A model generated the notes under the pieces. The model was not told where the DNA came from, searched no databases, and saw only the letters and a program-made list of their open reading frames with translations. DNA of 64,000 nt from positions 62,001 through 126,000 of the forward strand of contig NZ_PQVF01000005.1 of the NCBI RefSeq assembly GCF_002920915.1. The letters are read 5' to 3'. A program made the position numbers and the translations under genes. This stretch comes from Solitalea longa. GTDB taxonomy: Bacteria > Bacteroidota > Bacteroidia > Sphingobacteriales > Sphingobacteriaceae. This document shows, one piece after another, positions 1-9,929 of the stretch. The stretch's first letter is position 1; each line of letters begins with the position of its first letter.

Positions 1-3000
1 GGCTAGTGTTATTTTCTTTAGTTAGCGTGGCACAAAATCGTACCATTACAGGTACGGTTACCGACAAATCAGATGGTCAATCTGTCCCCGGGGTTACCAT
101 CCAAGTTAAAGGAACCAATTTAGGTTCCCAAACCAACCAAGAAGGCAAGTATTCCCTTTCAATTCCAAGTGATGCAAAAACGCTTACATTCCAATACATT
201 GGATACATAACTCGTGAAGTCGCATTAGGGGCAAGCAATGTTGTCAATATTGCATTGGAGCAGGACTCTAAGCAATTAGGAGAAGTTGTTGTGACAGCTT
301 TAGGAATAAGCCGTGAAAAAAAGGCTTTAGGTTATGCTGTTACTGATCTCAAAGGTGATGAGCTTAAGCGTTCTGGGGAAGTTAATATTATCGAAGCCTT
401 ATCGGCAAAATCAGCGGGTGTGCAAGTAACGAGTTCTGCAGGAACTCCAGGAGCCTCCAGCAAAGTAGTGCTAAGAGCACCTGCCACTATTACCGGAGAG
501 GTGCAACCTTTAATTATTGTGGATGGAGTTCCAATAGATAATACTACTACGCAAAGTACTGCCGGTGATTATCCTTTTAATCAAAATCTTAGCGGTGTAA
601 ATAATTCAAACAGAGCAATAGACTTAAACCCTGATGATATTGAATCTGTAACCATACTTAAAGGTCCTGCCGCAGCTGCCCTATATGGAGCAAGAGCCGG
701 AAATGGAGCTATTGTTTACACCACTAAAAGAGGAAAGAATAAAAAAGGATTAGGAGTTACTTTGGGACAAACAATTGAGATTGCCAATGTTACCGATCTC
801 CCAGAAAGACAAAGCATTTATGCCCAGGGAACTATACAAAATGGGGTTCCTACCTATGTTACAGCAGACCCCGGACCTGACAATTTATATAACACAGCCG
901 ATGATGTTTCTGCTGGAACATCGGCCAGTTGGGGACCGCTTATTTCGAGTGTGGCAGGAATTGCTTCACACGATAATGCCTCAACATTCTTTGAAACATC
1001 AACATCTTATACAACTAATGTTTCTGTTGATGGGGGTTCTGATAAAGTTACGTTTAGGTTTGGGGTGGGCAATACGAATCAGAATGGGGTGGTACCCGGA
1101 ACAGATTTCAAACGGACTTCTTTCAGACTTACTGCCGATGGATATATAAAAGACTGGTTGAAAATTGGTGGTACTGCGAACTATATTAAATCAGCTGGAC
1201 AAAGGGTGCAAAACGGCAGCACCTTGGGAGGAGTAATGTTAGGCCTAATGCGCATGCCCGCATCCTTTGATATAAATCCTTATACATTCAATAATGGTTT
1301 TCAACGGACTTATTTTGGCTTAGGTTACGACAATCCTTATTATACCTCTTATGAAAACCCCTTTAATGATAATGTGAACCGTGTATTAGGAAATATTTAC
1401 CTTTCTTATCTTGGAAAGCCATGGTTTAATGTTACTTATAAATTGGGGATCGATTCTTATTCAGATGATCGGCGACAAGTATTCGCAATTTCTTCTTTTG
1501 GCAATGACGCCGCCGATCAAACGGGTCAGGTAAACTATAACACTATTACAAATAGAGATATTTACAGCGACCTTATTTTTACAGGCAGTGGTAATATTGC
1601 TAAAGATTGGACATTAAACTATACTGCAGGTCATAATATCACAAATAAGAACTTTGGAAGCTTATATTCCAGAGGAACGGTGCTTTCAATTCCTAATTTT
1701 TATGACTTATCGAATGCGGCCAATTTATACTCATCTACGTTAAAAACAAGGCAGTATACCTGGGCATTATTTGGTCAGTTAGATTTTTCATTTCGCAATA
1801 TGCTGTTTATTTCACTAGCTGGTCGGAATGAATGGTCATCAACTTTTGGTACAGCAAAAAATAACTTCTTTTATCCATCGGCCAACCTTTCATGGGTATT
1901 TAGTGAAACTTTCAAACTACCCGAATGGTTTAGTTTTGGCAAGTTAAGATATGCTTATGCGCAATCTGGTATATCTCCAGAGCCATATCAGGCAAAAACC
2001 TACTTAAAAGTTCCAATTCTTACGGACGGTTTTACAAATGGTCTATCATTTCCATACGGGGGGGTTAGTGGTTTTGGATATTCATTATCAAATATCGGCT
2101 CATCAGATTTAAAACCTGAACGCCAAATTGCCAATGAGCTAGGTGTAAATCTAAAGTTTATAGACAATCGCATAAACCTGGATATAACAGGCTATAATCA
2201 GGAGTCAAAAGATGTTCTCTTATTCCGGCCATTAGCCTCAAGCTCTGGTTTTGGAAGTGTTTATGGAAACTCAGCAAGACTTAGAAATAAAGGGTTAGAA
2301 ATTGAAGCATCAGGAGATCTATTTAAAGGAGATGGATTCAATTGGAATCTGGGAATCACTTGGTCAAAAAATAAGAGTGAGGTACTTGAGTTAGCCGATG
2401 GTGTAGACCAATTTGAAATAGAATCAGGCTTTGGAGATCCGGGCGCTTATGCCATTGTTGGTCAGCCATTAGGAATGCTCTATGGAACCAAATGGGCCAG
2501 AGATGCCAATAAAAATCTACTGGTAGATGAAAGTGGACTACCATTTCTGGACCCACAGTTTGGAATATTAGGAAACCCTTGGCCTGATTGGACCGGAGGT
2601 ATTCGAAATACATTTAGTTATAAAGGTGTTTCGTTGAATGTTTTATTTGATATAAGGCACGGTGGAGCTATTTGGAATGGAACACGAGCTCGTCTTAACC
2701 GAATTGGCCGATCAGAGGCCTCTGCTGATCGTGAACGCACTTATATAGTTCCGGGAGTGAAAGCCGATGGAACACCTAATGATATTTCAATTAGTGCATT
2801 TGACTATTATAATTTTTATCTAGGAGATAATGGAGCTGCAGCAGAGCAAATGATTGAAGATGTAAACTGGTTTAGAGTTAGAGAATTAACACTAAGCTAT
2901 ACATTCCGTCCAAAACCTTGGGAAAAATATGTAAACTCCATTGGTGTAAATGTTACTGCCAGGAACTTGTTTTTAAACACAAATTATCATGGTGTTGATC

Positions 3001-3104
3001 CTGAAACCAGTTTGACAGGTGCGGGTTCTAATATACAAGGATTTGACTATTTCAACAATCCGGGATCGAGATCATTTATTTTTGGTATTAACATAGGATT
3101 CTAA
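1..3104 (+). CDS. SusC-like TonB-dependent outer-membrane receptor (5' end cut by window)
   Basis: This is the beta-barrel half of a SusC/SusD glycan or oligomer uptake complex in the outer membrane. About 1033 residues are visible. A CarboxypepD_reg-like domain (ITGTVTDK...PGVTIQVKGTN...IGY) sits at residues 14-95, a TonB plug (GEVVVTALGISREKK, then VDGVPID and LKGPAAAALYG) at about 95-240, and the barrel follows to a terminal aromatic-rich strand ending in GF. The first in-frame GTG at position 6 is not the true start. The open frame runs off the left edge and its residues W-L-V-L-F-S-L-V-S-V-A-Q-N line up with the signal peptide of the second SusC at 5005, so roughly ten codons lie outside. 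The paired SusD starts 12 nt after the stop. The substrate cannot be told from sequence. Confidence 0.93.
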   Translation, partial: LVLFSLVSVAQNRTITGTVTDKSDGQSVPGVTIQVKGTNLGSQTNQEGKYSLSIPSDAKTLTFQYIGYITREVALGASNVVNIALEQDSKQLGEVVVTALGISREKKALGYAVTDLKGDELKRSGEVNIIEALSAKSAGVQVTSSAGTPGASSKVVLRAPATITGEVQPLIIVDGVPIDNTTTQSTAGDYPFNQNLSGVNNSNRAIDLNPDDIESVTILKGPAAAALYGARAGNGAIVYTTKRGKNKKGLGVTLGQTIEIANVTDLPERQSIYAQGTIQNGVPTYVTADPGPDNLYNTADDVSAGTSASWGPLISSVAGIASHDNASTFFETSTSYTTNVSVDGGSDKVTFRFGVGNTNQNGVVPGTDFKRTSFRLTADGYIKDWLKIGGTANYIKSAGQRVQNGSTLGGVMLGLMRMPASFDINPYTFNNGFQRTYFGLGYDNPYYTSYENPFNDNVNRVLGNIYLSYLGKPWFNVTYKLGIDSYSDDRRQVFAISSFGNDAADQTGQVNYNTITNRDIYSDLIFTGSGNIAKDWTLNYTAGHNITNKNFGSLYSRGTVLSIPNFYDLSNAANLYSSTLKTRQYTWALFGQLDFSFRNMLFISLAGRNEWSSTFGTAKNNFFYPSANLSWVFSETFKLPEWFSFGKLRYAYAQSGISPEPYQAKTYLKVPILTDGFTNGLSFPYGGVSGFGYSLSNIGSSDLKPERQIANELGVNLKFIDNRINLDITGYNQESKDVLLFRPLASSSGFGSVYGNSARLRNKGLEIEASGDLFKGDGFNWNLGITWSKNKSEVLELADGVDQFEIESGFGDPGAYAIVGQPLGMLYGTKWARDANKNLLVDESGLPFLDPQFGILGNPWPDWTGGIRNTFSYKGVSLNVLFDIRHGGAIWNGTRARLNRIGRSEASADRERTYIVPGVKADGTPNDISISAFDYYNFYLGDNGAAAEQMIEDVNWFRVRELTLSYTFRPKPWEKYVNSIGVNVTARNLFLNTNYHGVDPETSLTGAGSNIQGFDYFNNPGSRSFIFGINIGF

Positions 3105-3116
3105 TCATAAAAGACT

Positions 3117-4493
3117 ATGAAACGCTTAACATTAATATCCACTATATTATTTTTTCTGACTGCTTCTTGCGATAGCAAACTCGAAGAGTATTCAGAAAAC
3201 CCTAATGCTCCCGAGGTAGCCTCAGCGGCATTGCTTTTAAGTGCATCGGAGGTGTCAACCTTTGCGGTACAAACTGGAGACTTAGCTCGTGTAACCAGCC
3301 TATTTGATCAGCATGTTGCAGGAACAAACTTTCAATATGCAACGTATGCACGATATGTTTATACAGAAAATGATGTTCTCAATAACTGGCAAACTATTTA
3401 TTCAGCAGCTCTTATTAATGCTAAAACATTAAACGACACCTATGGAGCTCAAAATCCTTATTACGGTGGAATGGCGAAGGTAATGATGGCTATTAATATT
3501 GGAACAGCAACAGACCTTTGGGGCGATGTTCCATTTTCTCAAGCATTTAAAGGTCTGGAACAACAGTATTCATCACCTTATGATAGTCAAGAGTCTGTTA
3601 TATCTGCTATTCAATCATTACTCGATGCGGCCATTGTTGATTTTGGCAAGGCTGCTTCAGATAACATTTCACTTCCCGCTGCGGATGACCTTATTTTTGA
3701 GGGTGATGTTGCTTTATGGAAACGCGCGGCATATATAGTTAAAGCTAGATATGCAAACCGTTTAAGTCAGATCGATGCTACTGGAAGTGCAAATCAAGCC
3801 CTGAGTTTCTTGGCAGCTGCAGATTTAAGTGGCAAGGAAGCCGGAGATATGGATGCTGTTTTCTTTAATGTGCCGACGAGCTTTAACCAATGGGCTGCTT
3901 TTCAAAGTAACAGAGGAGGCTACATACAAATGGGAGCCGTGTTTATTAATTTAATGAAAATTACCAATGACCCACGTTTGCCATTTTTTGCTTCAAAAGA
4001 TCAAGCAGGAGGGTACTCCGGAAACACTGCAGGTGACCAAGTTAACACCAATACTTCAACATTTGGGCTGGGAATTGCCTCAAATACTTCACCATTGCCT
4101 TTGGTTACTTATAGTGAAGCTAAATTTATAGAAGCCGAAGCAAATTTACGTTTGGGGAATGGATCCGCAGCTGCTACTGCATACAACGAAGCAATTAAAG
4201 CCTCGTTACGAAGAGTTACCGGAACTGAAGACCCCACATTTGTTACAAATATTGCTTCCGCAACTACAGTTACATTACAACAAATAATTACTCAGAAATA
4301 TGTTGCGCTTTTTACACAAATAGAACCATTTAATGATTTTCGAAGGACAGGATTTCCTGCTTTATTGCCTAATCCAAATGGACAACCCGCTAGGATACCA
4401 GTGAGGTTTCCAACCTCTATCGACGAACGATTATATAATACACAAGCAACCGTTACTAGTGATTTGTCTGTTCCTGTTTGGTGGGATAAATAA
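3117..4493 (+). CDS. SusD-like surface lipoprotein (SusD/RagB superfamily)
   Basis: A 458-residue partner of the SusC receptor just upstream; SusD-like proteins form the substrate-binding lid over the barrel. The N-terminus is a lipoprotein signal with lipobox FLTASC, so Cys18 would be lipidated. The body has family hallmarks: early helical TPR-like segments, ATDLWGDVPFSQAF, a YSEAKFIEAEA helix, and a C-terminal QKYVALFTQIEPFNDFRRTG block followed by a terminal VWWDK. That pattern fits the SusD_2-type branch. It starts 12 nt after the receptor stop, so the two are co-transcribed, and a strong terminator follows. The ligand is unknown. Confidence 0.9.
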   Translation: MKRLTLISTILFFLTASCDSKLEEYSENPNAPEVASAALLLSASEVSTFAVQTGDLARVTSLFDQHVAGTNFQYATYARYVYTENDVLNNWQTIYSAALINAKTLNDTYGAQNPYYGGMAKVMMAINIGTATDLWGDVPFSQAFKGLEQQYSSPYDSQESVISAIQSLLDAAIVDFGKAASDNISLPAADDLIFEGDVALWKRAAYIVKARYANRLSQIDATGSANQALSFLAAADLSGKEAGDMDAVFFNVPTSFNQWAAFQSNRGGYIQMGAVFINLMKITNDPRLPFFASKDQAGGYSGNTAGDQVNTNTSTFGLGIASNTSPLPLVTYSEAKFIEAEANLRLGNGSAAATAYNEAIKASLRRVTGTEDPTFVTNIASATTVTLQQIITQKYVALFTQIEPFNDFRRTGFPALLPNPNGQPARIPVRFPTSIDERLYNTQATVTSDLSVPVWWDK

Positions 4494-4507
4494 AATCTAT
4501 TCTTAAA

Positions 4508-4551
4508 AATTAGTCCAAAAGGTTACAAACTTTTTGGACTAATTTATTTTC
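4508..4551 (+). terminator. Rho-independent terminator after first SusC/SusD pair
   Basis: A perfect 13-bp stem (4508-4520 with 4532-4544, aattagtccaaaa) with an 11-nt loop is followed by tatttt. It sits 15 nt after the SusD stop and ends the first Sus operon. Confidence 0.8.
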
Positions 4552-5004
4552 TAAACCTATGATTTGAATTTACAATTATGTAAATTAACATAACATGGCA
4601 TCAATCCATGAAAAACCGATGTTAAAACTCTGCCTTATTTCCTCACAGATGCAAATAAATAAGCTAAAAGGGTAATTTATGATGAAGTTTAACTCGGAAT
4701 AACTTTTGCTAGAATTTTTGTACCCGTGCCTCTTATGTAGTTTTTGCCGATCGAAGTTTTCATTATTTAGTACGAAGGAAGATAACAGCCTTCAACATTT
4801 CCATTGAGATTTTTACCTCAAATAATTTAGCATAGTCAATAAAGCAAACTTACATACGAGGCATTTATTCTCTCTTAAGAAGATGTTAAGAAAGTCAATA
4901 AAGAAATAAAGTGTTTGAAAAAACAAACAATTTGTCCTTGGCTTTATACGGATCTTCTGTAAATAGTTAAAAGCTTAAAAATCAGTTATCTAAATTTCAC
5001 TCTC
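4552..5004. other. Intergenic region upstream of second SusC
   Basis: About 450 nt of AT-rich sequence with no plausible gene. It should hold the promoter of the second Sus operon, but I found no convincing Bacteroidota -33/-7 pair. The 11-mer agtcaataaag occurs twice (4834-4844 and 4893-4903). Nothing else is recognisable. Confidence 0.4.
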
Positions 5005-8000
5005 ATGAAGAAAAGTTTACTTTTAGTCGCCTGGCTACTGATGTTTACCTTTGTTAGCATGGCGCAAAACCGTACCATTACAGGTACGGTAACCGACAAA
5101 TTAGATGGTCAACCCGTACCAGGAGTAACCATCCAAGTAAAAGGGACCAATTTAGGTGCTCAAACCAATCAAGAAGGCAAATACTCCATTTCCATTCCTT
5201 CCGGAACCAAAATTCTTGTTTTTCAATACATTGGATATATCACCCATGAAGTAACAATTGGAGCTGGTAATAATTACAATGTTGCTCTGGAGCAAGATTC
5301 AAAACAGTTGGGAGAAGTTGTAGTTACCGCATTAGGTGTAAGCAGGGAAAAGAAAACCCTAGGATATGCTGTTTCAACGGTTTCACCAGATAATCTGTTG
5401 CAGAAATCTGAACCGGATATGCTTAAGGGTATGCAAGGTAAAGTTGCAGGCGTGGACATTCGGGCATCCCAAGGAACTCCTGGTGCAGCTACAAGAATCA
5501 ATATCAGGGGCTATACTTCATTTTACGGAGACAATGAACCACTTATTGTAGTAGATGGAATCCCGTATTCGAATGATGTAATTGAAAGCTCAGATCCAAC
5601 TTCTGGCGGAGGTGCTTATTCAAGCGGATTATCTTCCCTGGATCCGAATGATATTGAATCTATTTCTGTATTAAAAGGAGCGGCGGCGGCTGCACTGTAC
5701 GGATCAAGGGCTTCAAATGGTGCTTTGATTATTAAAACAAAATCAGGAAGTTCAAAGCTCTCGCAAAAAGGTCTTGAAGTAACATTTGCTTCATCAGCAG
5801 CAATGGAAGAAATTGCAAACTTACCTAATTACCAAAACACTTACGGTGCAGGAACATTGTTCACCTACGCCAATGCTAATGGTTCATGGGGAGAAAAATT
5901 TGGCAGCAGAGAAACAATTCCTACCTGGCCTGCTTATTTGGCAGCATTTCCTGACCAGTTTGGGCCAACGGTACCATATCAGGCTTACCCAAACAATGTT
6001 AAGGACCTTTTCGATAAGGGCTCATTATATGAGAACTCGATAAGCATTCAGAGTGGTACTGAAAAAACATCATTAAGTGGAACAGCATCCTATTTAACTC
6101 AAAGTGGTTACGTTCCCGAATCCGATTTTAGCCGGGTTAGCTTAAGTTTTGGTGGTCTTTCTAAACTTACAAACGGATTAACCGCTGCAGGTAATTTCGC
6201 TTATTCAAACAGTAATCAGGCAGGAGGTGTTTTCGGTGAAAACCAAGTGGATGGGGCAGCTTCTTCCTTTGCACGAAATCTTTTCCTCGCTCGTAACTGG
6301 AATTTAGCCGGTTTACCATATGAAGATGCTGACGGGTTTCCTGTATCTACAAGCCCGGCACAGTATGACAATCCTTTATGGTCATGGAAACATAATACGG
6401 TTAAAACTGGTACCGATAGATACGTTGCTTCTTTAAAGTTATCTTACGATATTAAACCGATAAATCTAAATGTAAGCTACCAAGCAGGGGCTAACACTAG
6501 CAATTTCTTCAGACGCCAGATTATTGATCTTGGCTCCCGGGCTGAAGGAGGTTTAGGATCTATTTTTGAACAAAACTATAAAAAGCAGGAACTTGAATCA
6601 AACCTGGTATTTACCTATACCCCACATAAAGCTTTCAATGAAAATTTCACCTTTAGGGCAATGGGAGGATTTAATGTTAACCAACGAACTACAAATACTC
6701 AAGGTTTTGACGGTTCGCAAATAATAGCTCCCGGAATATATACCATTACCAATACAAAGGATATCACTAAAGATCTTCTTAATACATTTTATGAAAGACA
6801 AAGGCTATGGGGTTTATATGCAGAATTAACTTTAGGATATAAAAATTATGCATTTCTTACTGTAACAGGAAGAAATGACTGGTCGTCGACTTTACCTGAG
6901 AATAATAGAAGTTATTTCTACCCTTCTGTTTCCGCTTCGGTAATCTTTACTGATGCGATTGGAATAAATTGGGGACCGCTTGATTTTGGTAAAGTTAGGG
7001 CCAGCTGGGCCAAAGTTGGACGTGATGCGCCTCCGTATTCATTGCAAAATACTTACTCTCTTGGCAATAATGTTGTTGGACAACCATCAGCTACCCAAGC
7101 TAATACGGCACTAAATCCAAATTTGAAGCCTGAGTTCACCGAAGACATTGAAATAGGCACTCAGTTAGAGTTTCTTAAAAAACTAATTAGTGTTGATTTT
7201 GCTTGGTACCAAAGGGCGTCGACAAACCAAATTGCCGCGGTACCGGTTCCAACTTCTTCCGGTTTTAGCAATGCATATGTTAATGTGGGTAAGGTAACCA
7301 ATAAAGGAGTAGAATTAGAGCTTGGGTTAAATCCAATTAGAACCGCAGACTGGAATGTTAACATAAAAGGAACATTCACCAAAAACAAAGCAACTGTAAA
7401 CTATTTAGAAGAAGGATTAACTCGCCTAACATTGAATGGCGTATTGGATGAAATTTCTCCTTATATCGAACCAGGAAAACCTTTTGGTTACCTAAGGGGA
7501 ACTGTTAACTATCGTGACAGTGAGGGCAACTTAATGATTAATCCAGAAACCGGTTTATTAATCAGGGCCTCGGGACAACAAATGATAGGTGATCCAAATC
7601 CTAAATACAAAGCAGGTATTAGCCTGGGTGTTACTTATAAAGGTATATTCTTTAATACCTTATTTGACTGGACACAAGGTGGTGATATGTATTCGGTTAC
7701 TGTAAGTTCTTTACTAGGACGTGGAGTTACCAAAGACACCGAAAACCGCGAAGGAGGTTTCGTAATCCCTGGTTACTATGGAGACCCAAATACCGGAGAG
7801 CCTTTATTAGATGCAGGCGGAAACAAAATCCCTAATACAACAGTAGTGAGTATGAATGAGATGTTTTTTGGTGAATCATTTGCCATCAATTCCGCAACTG
7901 AATGGAATGTGTATGATGCAACGGTTTATACATTAAGAGAACTGACATTGGGTTATGATTTCCCTAAAAAATACTTCCAAAAAACTCCAATTGGCAGTTT

Positions 8001-8169
8001 ATCACTTTCATTTACAGCTCGAAATCTATGGTTTTTAGCACCTAACTTGCCGAAAAACACGAACTTCAATCCTGATGTAAACAGTTTCGCATCATCTACT
8101 CAAGGTATTGAACTTTCGGCAGCCCCAACAACCCGACGATATGGTGTTAATTTAAAGGTTACATTTTAA
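5005..8169 (+). CDS. SusC-like TonB-dependent outer-membrane receptor
   Basis: A complete 1054-residue SusC homologue. The signal peptide covers about residues 1-20 (MKKSLLLVAWLLMFTF, cleavage near SMA-Q). It is followed by a CarboxypepD_reg-like domain (about 22-105), a TonB plug with VVVTALGVSREKK, VDGIPYS and LKGAAAAALYGSRASNGAL (about 105-245), and a 22-strand-type barrel to the end. Its first 120 mature residues are nearly the same as those of the receptor at 1-3104, but the plug and barrel differ, implying a different substrate. There is no STN domain, so FecR/sigma control is not expected. It pairs with the SusD at 8182. Confidence 0.95.
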   Translation: MKKSLLLVAWLLMFTFVSMAQNRTITGTVTDKLDGQPVPGVTIQVKGTNLGAQTNQEGKYSISIPSGTKILVFQYIGYITHEVTIGAGNNYNVALEQDSKQLGEVVVTALGVSREKKTLGYAVSTVSPDNLLQKSEPDMLKGMQGKVAGVDIRASQGTPGAATRINIRGYTSFYGDNEPLIVVDGIPYSNDVIESSDPTSGGGAYSSGLSSLDPNDIESISVLKGAAAAALYGSRASNGALIIKTKSGSSKLSQKGLEVTFASSAAMEEIANLPNYQNTYGAGTLFTYANANGSWGEKFGSRETIPTWPAYLAAFPDQFGPTVPYQAYPNNVKDLFDKGSLYENSISIQSGTEKTSLSGTASYLTQSGYVPESDFSRVSLSFGGLSKLTNGLTAAGNFAYSNSNQAGGVFGENQVDGAASSFARNLFLARNWNLAGLPYEDADGFPVSTSPAQYDNPLWSWKHNTVKTGTDRYVASLKLSYDIKPINLNVSYQAGANTSNFFRRQIIDLGSRAEGGLGSIFEQNYKKQELESNLVFTYTPHKAFNENFTFRAMGGFNVNQRTTNTQGFDGSQIIAPGIYTITNTKDITKDLLNTFYERQRLWGLYAELTLGYKNYAFLTVTGRNDWSSTLPENNRSYFYPSVSASVIFTDAIGINWGPLDFGKVRASWAKVGRDAPPYSLQNTYSLGNNVVGQPSATQANTALNPNLKPEFTEDIEIGTQLEFLKKLISVDFAWYQRASTNQIAAVPVPTSSGFSNAYVNVGKVTNKGVELELGLNPIRTADWNVNIKGTFTKNKATVNYLEEGLTRLTLNGVLDEISPYIEPGKPFGYLRGTVNYRDSEGNLMINPETGLLIRASGQQMIGDPNPKYKAGISLGVTYKGIFFNTLFDWTQGGDMYSVTVSSLLGRGVTKDTENREGGFVIPGYYGDPNTGEPLLDAGGNKIPNTTVVSMNEMFFGESFAINSATEWNVYDATVYTLRELTLGYDFPKKYFQKTPIGSLSLSFTARNLWFLAPNLPKNTNFNPDVNSFASSTQGIELSAAPTTRRYGVNLKVTF

Positions 8170-8181
8170 TACTTATGACAT

Positions 8182-9897
8182 ATGAAATTTCTAAGAATAA
8201 ATATAAAGTACTCGGTTTTTTGGATATGCTTCTTGTTTCTAACAAGTTGCACAAAAAGCTTTCTGGATGTTAATACGGATCCAAATAATCCAACAAAAGT
8301 TTCGCTGAATAAACTTCTTCCTACAGCTCAGCAACACTTAGCTTTTAGCTTAGGCTTTACAAGAGGTAGCGAAGCTATTGGTTTAACAGAAATCCTTTCT
8401 GTTTATACCCATCAGGTAACGGTCAGAGAATCACAGGATCAATACAATGCCACGGGTGAAAACTTTAGTTTGCTAGGTGCCTGGGATGATATTTACAGTG
8501 GTTCTTTACAAGATCTTGAAAATATTATTTCTCAGGGAACCACCGAAAGCAATATGGTTTACGTAGGCATTGCTAAAATTCTGAAGGCTTATGCATTCAG
8601 CCAATTAGTTGACACATTTGCTGATGTTCCATTTTCAGAAGCTAACAAGTTTTTGGAAACAGGGGTTATTTTTCCAAAATATGATAAAGGACAAGATGTC
8701 TACCCGAGTCTAATTACGCTTTTAGATGAGGGAATTCAAGATTTAGATAAAGGAGGAAGCGATCCTGGAGCAAGTGATATTATGTATCAGGGAAGTGTTG
8801 AAAAATGGAAAAAAGCCGCCAACACCATCAAGCTTAAGCTCTATACTCAAATAAGATTAACGCAAGATGTATCCGGACCTGTGAATCAGCTTTTAAGCAA
8901 CCCATCGGCATTAATTAGTTCAACCGAAGAGGGATTAATGTTTTACTATGGTACAACAATTTCTCCGGATGATCGAAACCCTGGTTACTCGGATTACCCC
9001 GCCGGTCAAAAAACTCATTATCAAAGCCCATGGTTTTATGAAATTCTTAAAGGTTATAACGAAACCATTTTAACGAACAATGAGGACCCAAGAATTCCAT
9101 ATTATTTTTATACTCAATTAACTCCTACTGAATCTGCTCAAAACCCTACTGAATACAGAGATGGTTCATTTCTTTCAATTGTGTTTGGTTCTACAGGTCC
9201 AAATAGAGATTTCTCCCAAGATCAATCAATGACCTTATTCGGCATATATCCGGTTGGTGGACGATATGACGATGGAGCCTTAGACGGAGATGGCAACAAA
9301 GTTAAAATTACCCCAACAAGTGGATCAGGAGCAGCACCTTATAAGTTTTTAACCTACGCCGACAGACTTTATCTTGAGGCCGAATTAATTAATGCTGGCA
9401 TAGCGACAGGAGATGCAAAGGCTAAATTAAACGCTGCAATAACTGAATCGTTTAAACAAGTTGATTATGTAGTCGAATTAGCAAACGCCGGACAAACAAT
9501 TCCAACTTTAGCTGGCTCAGCCGCTGTTACTAGTTACATTACTAAGGTGATGTCCGAGTATGACGCCAAAAGCACGGCGGGCAAGTTAGAACTTATATTA
9601 ACCGAAAAATGGATTGCAGCTTTCGGCAGTAGTGTTGATGCCTACAGTGACTACAGACGTACCGGTTTTCCTGTACTGTTTAATCCCAGAAATCCAGCAC
9701 AAGCCCCAGGAGGAAAATTCCAGCCCCCAATTGATGGTGACCCTGATAATCCGGGAGCTCAGCCTTCAATTCCTGTACAGCAAAGTAGAGATTACCCATT
9801 GTCATTGCCATTTAGTCAAAATGATTTAAATGCAAATGCAAATGCGCCTGCACAAAAATCTGATCCAAGTAAGTTCCCAGTATTTTGGGATAAATAG
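8182..9897 (+). CDS. SusD-like surface lipoprotein (SusD/RagB superfamily)
   Basis: A 571-residue lipoprotein and the substrate-binding partner of the SusC at 5005, starting 12 nt after it. The signal peptide ends in lipobox FLTSC (lipidated Cys23), followed by KSFLDVNTDPNNPTKV, a stretch typical of SusD_2-type proteins. Other family features are the FADVPFSEA segment, the LTYADRLYLEAELINA helix, the LILTEKWIAAFGSSVDAYSDYRRTGFP block and a terminal FPVFWDK. It is about 110 residues longer than the SusD at 3117. A smaller lipoprotein gene follows after 32 nt, probably in the same transcript. The ligand is unknown. Confidence 0.92.
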   Translation: MKFLRINIKYSVFWICFLFLTSCTKSFLDVNTDPNNPTKVSLNKLLPTAQQHLAFSLGFTRGSEAIGLTEILSVYTHQVTVRESQDQYNATGENFSLLGAWDDIYSGSLQDLENIISQGTTESNMVYVGIAKILKAYAFSQLVDTFADVPFSEANKFLETGVIFPKYDKGQDVYPSLITLLDEGIQDLDKGGSDPGASDIMYQGSVEKWKKAANTIKLKLYTQIRLTQDVSGPVNQLLSNPSALISSTEEGLMFYYGTTISPDDRNPGYSDYPAGQKTHYQSPWFYEILKGYNETILTNNEDPRIPYYFYTQLTPTESAQNPTEYRDGSFLSIVFGSTGPNRDFSQDQSMTLFGIYPVGGRYDDGALDGDGNKVKITPTSGSGAAPYKFLTYADRLYLEAELINAGIATGDAKAKLNAAITESFKQVDYVVELANAGQTIPTLAGSAAVTSYITKVMSEYDAKSTAGKLELILTEKWIAAFGSSVDAYSDYRRTGFPVLFNPRNPAQAPGGKFQPPIDGDPDNPGAQPSIPVQQSRDYPLSLPFSQNDLNANANAPAQKSDPSKFPVFWDK

Positions 9898-9929
9898 AAA
9901 GCAATTGTCTATCATTAAAATAGTTAATT

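Noticed and set aside
4834-4903. Repeated agtcaataaag before the second SusC
   Set aside because: Only two short AT-rich copies; could be chance. Not called as operator.
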